Shown: in pieces, positions 13,348-14,308 of the stretch
How the letters are laid out: every line of letters begins with the position of its first letter
How positions within the stretch are numbered: position 1 is the first letter of the stretch
DNA from: Acidobacteriota bacterium
GTDB lineage: Bacteria > Acidobacteriota > Terriglobia > Acidiferrales > UBA7541
Assembly: GCA_003133505.1 (NCBI GenBank)
Contig: PKXT01000106.1
Span: 1 to 14,308, forward strand
Direction of reading: 5' to 3'
Length of the DNA: 14,308 nucleotides
Notes under the pieces: generated by a model
The model's input: the letters and a program-made list of their open reading frames with translations, nothing else
What the model was told of the DNA's origin: nothing
Databases searched by the model: none
Program-made: the position numbers and the translations under genes

Positions 13348-14308
13348 GTGAATGCTATAAAGTGTGCAACAGTTGCGGCCCTATTGCTGCTGACCACAGC
13401 CGCGCGGGCACGTGCACAGAATGGTGCCGGGTATGAAGGGGCACAAGTGACCGCAGTGCGGGTGATGGACCGCGGAGGTCATGATGCGATGTCTTCGCAG
13501 CTTTCTCTACCTTTGAAGGCGGGACAGCCGTTTCACATTGAGGGGGAAGAAGAAAGCCTGCGGCAGCTCTACCATACTGGGCTGTACGCCGACATTACAA
13601 CGGTTGCGGTGCGCAACACAGGTGGCGTGGAACTGGATTTCGTTGTTCAGCGAAATTTCTACAATAACATCGTTCAGGTCGAAGGACTGAAAGAGGACTT
13701 ATTGCAGGGGCGCGTGTTCGCCGCGATGGGACTCTCGCTGGGAAATATTTTTGAGCGTATCGCGGTGGACGAAGGGATTACCCGCGTACAGATAGTGATG
13801 CGGGATGCCGGATATTACCAGCCCGTGATTGCGTTCACGCTGCAACCCCATGAAGAAACACGAGAAATGGACGTGACGGTCCATATTGCGCCCGGTCCTC
13901 GCGCGCGAATTGAGCGAATTGGCTACGACAATCAATCCCCCTATTCCGACGAGGATCTGGCCAAGCGTTCAAAAGTTAGAGCGGGACAGGACGTGACCAG
14001 TGCGCGGTTGGAGCGTGCGCGCGACCGCTTGCGCAAGTATCTGTTATCCAAGAATTATTTGGGCGCGCGAGTAAGCCTATCGCGCGGCCAATACGATCAA
14101 GCCAAGAAAACCATTTCCTTGGCATGGACTATTGAGGCTGGGCCGCGAGTCCGCGTAAGCGTGGAAGGGGCGCGGTACAGCCAGGGGAAGCTGAAGAAGC
14201 TGATTCCGGTATTTCAGGAAGGAAGCGTGGATGAAGATTTGCTAATTGAAGGCCGGCGGAATCTGCGCGACGACCTTCAAAAGCAGGGCTACTTCGCCGC
14301 GCAAGTAG
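13348..14308 (+). CDS. BamA/TamA-family outer-membrane protein, POTRA region (partial, open at right edge)
   Basis: 320 codons are visible with no in-frame stop; the final TAG of the window is out of frame. A GTG start at 13348 is forced, since a TGA lies in frame at 13315 with no other start codon between; GGGAG is 10 nt upstream. Residues 1-24 are a signal peptide (hydrophobic A-A-L-L-L-L, cleavage after A-R-A before QN). The rest is a string of POTRA-like units of about 75 residues. Repeated marks are L-R-Q-L-Y-H-T-G-L-Y-A-D-I, L-R-K-Y-L-L-S-K-N-Y-L-G-A-R-V and L-R-D-D-L-Q-K-Q-G-Y-F-A-A-Q-V, the alpha-helix plus G-[YL]-[FY] pattern of POTRA, alternating with strands such as I-V-Q-V-E-G-L. 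The C-terminal 16-strand barrel should follow beyond the window. The role would be folding or inserting outer-membrane proteins, or translocation across that membrane. It is divergent from the E1-like gene, with 189 bp between the starts. Confidence 0.87.
   Translation, partial: MNAIKCATVAALLLLTTAARARAQNGAGYEGAQVTAVRVMDRGGHDAMSSQLSLPLKAGQPFHIEGEEESLRQLYHTGLYADITTVAVRNTGGVELDFVVQRNFYNNIVQVEGLKEDLLQGRVFAAMGLSLGNIFERIAVDEGITRVQIVMRDAGYYQPVIAFTLQPHEETREMDVTVHIAPGPRARIERIGYDNQSPYSDEDLAKRSKVRAGQDVTSARLERARDRLRKYLLSKNYLGARVSLSRGQYDQAKKTISLAWTIEAGPRVRVSVEGARYSQGKLKKLIPVFQEGSVDEDLLIEGRRNLRDDLQKQGYFAAQV

Noticed and set aside
14306..14308. TAG at the window end as stop of the POTRA protein
   Set aside because: It is out of frame with the GTG start at 13348; the gene continues beyond the window.

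Overview
The window looks like chromosomal DNA of a Gram-negative (diderm) bacterium of medium GC content. The best guess is an Acidobacteriota (Terriglobia-like) soil organism. That guess rests on the style of the proteins: a large class II ribonucleotide reductase, FtsX/MacB permeases, a TonB-C-domain protein, POTRA outer-membrane protein and a single-TM 'WSYERGSW' protein that I associate with this phylum. It is inference from memory, not a database result. There are no rRNA or tRNA genes, CRISPR arrays, integrases or insertion sequences.

Left part (1-6125). The window opens inside the C-terminus of a MacB/FtsX-type ABC permease (+). A secreted Siw14-like tyrosine phosphatase (-) converges on it. 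A gene-free stretch of about 600 bp follows. It holds a candidate NrdR-box pair, a TTGACA promoter inside an inverted repeat and a roughly 300-nt hairpin-rich leader. This leads into nrdJ, the B12-dependent ribonucleotide reductase, which ends in a very clear intrinsic terminator. Next come a 23-residue Lys/Ala-rich microgene with a consensus Shine-Dalgarno and ada, a three-domain methyl-DNA sensor and O6-alkylguanine transferase.

Central part (11518 down to 6182, all - strand). This is a candidate operon for the cell envelope. In transcription order it encodes a LolB/LolA-fold lipoprotein, an FtsX-type permease (4-nt ATGA overlap), a PAS-SpoIIE/PP2C phosphatase, a LolD/MacB-type ATPase, a single-TM protein of unknown function (1 nt after the ATPase stop), and a LolA-like periplasmic protein. 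Together these resemble all four roles of a lipoprotein-trafficking (Lol) system: ATPase, permease, carrier and acceptor. A signalling phosphatase and an unknown membrane protein are inserted among them. This is the most interesting part of the window.

Right part (11610-14308). A ThiF/MoeB-type E1-like adenylyltransferase (-) is followed after 1 nt by a TonB-C-domain gene that appears to carry two compensating single-base frameshifts. Diverging from them is the start of a BamA/TamA-family protein (+): signal peptide and POTRA repeats, open at the right edge. The Lol-like, TonB-like and BamA-like genes make the right two thirds of the window mainly an outer-membrane biogenesis neighbourhood.
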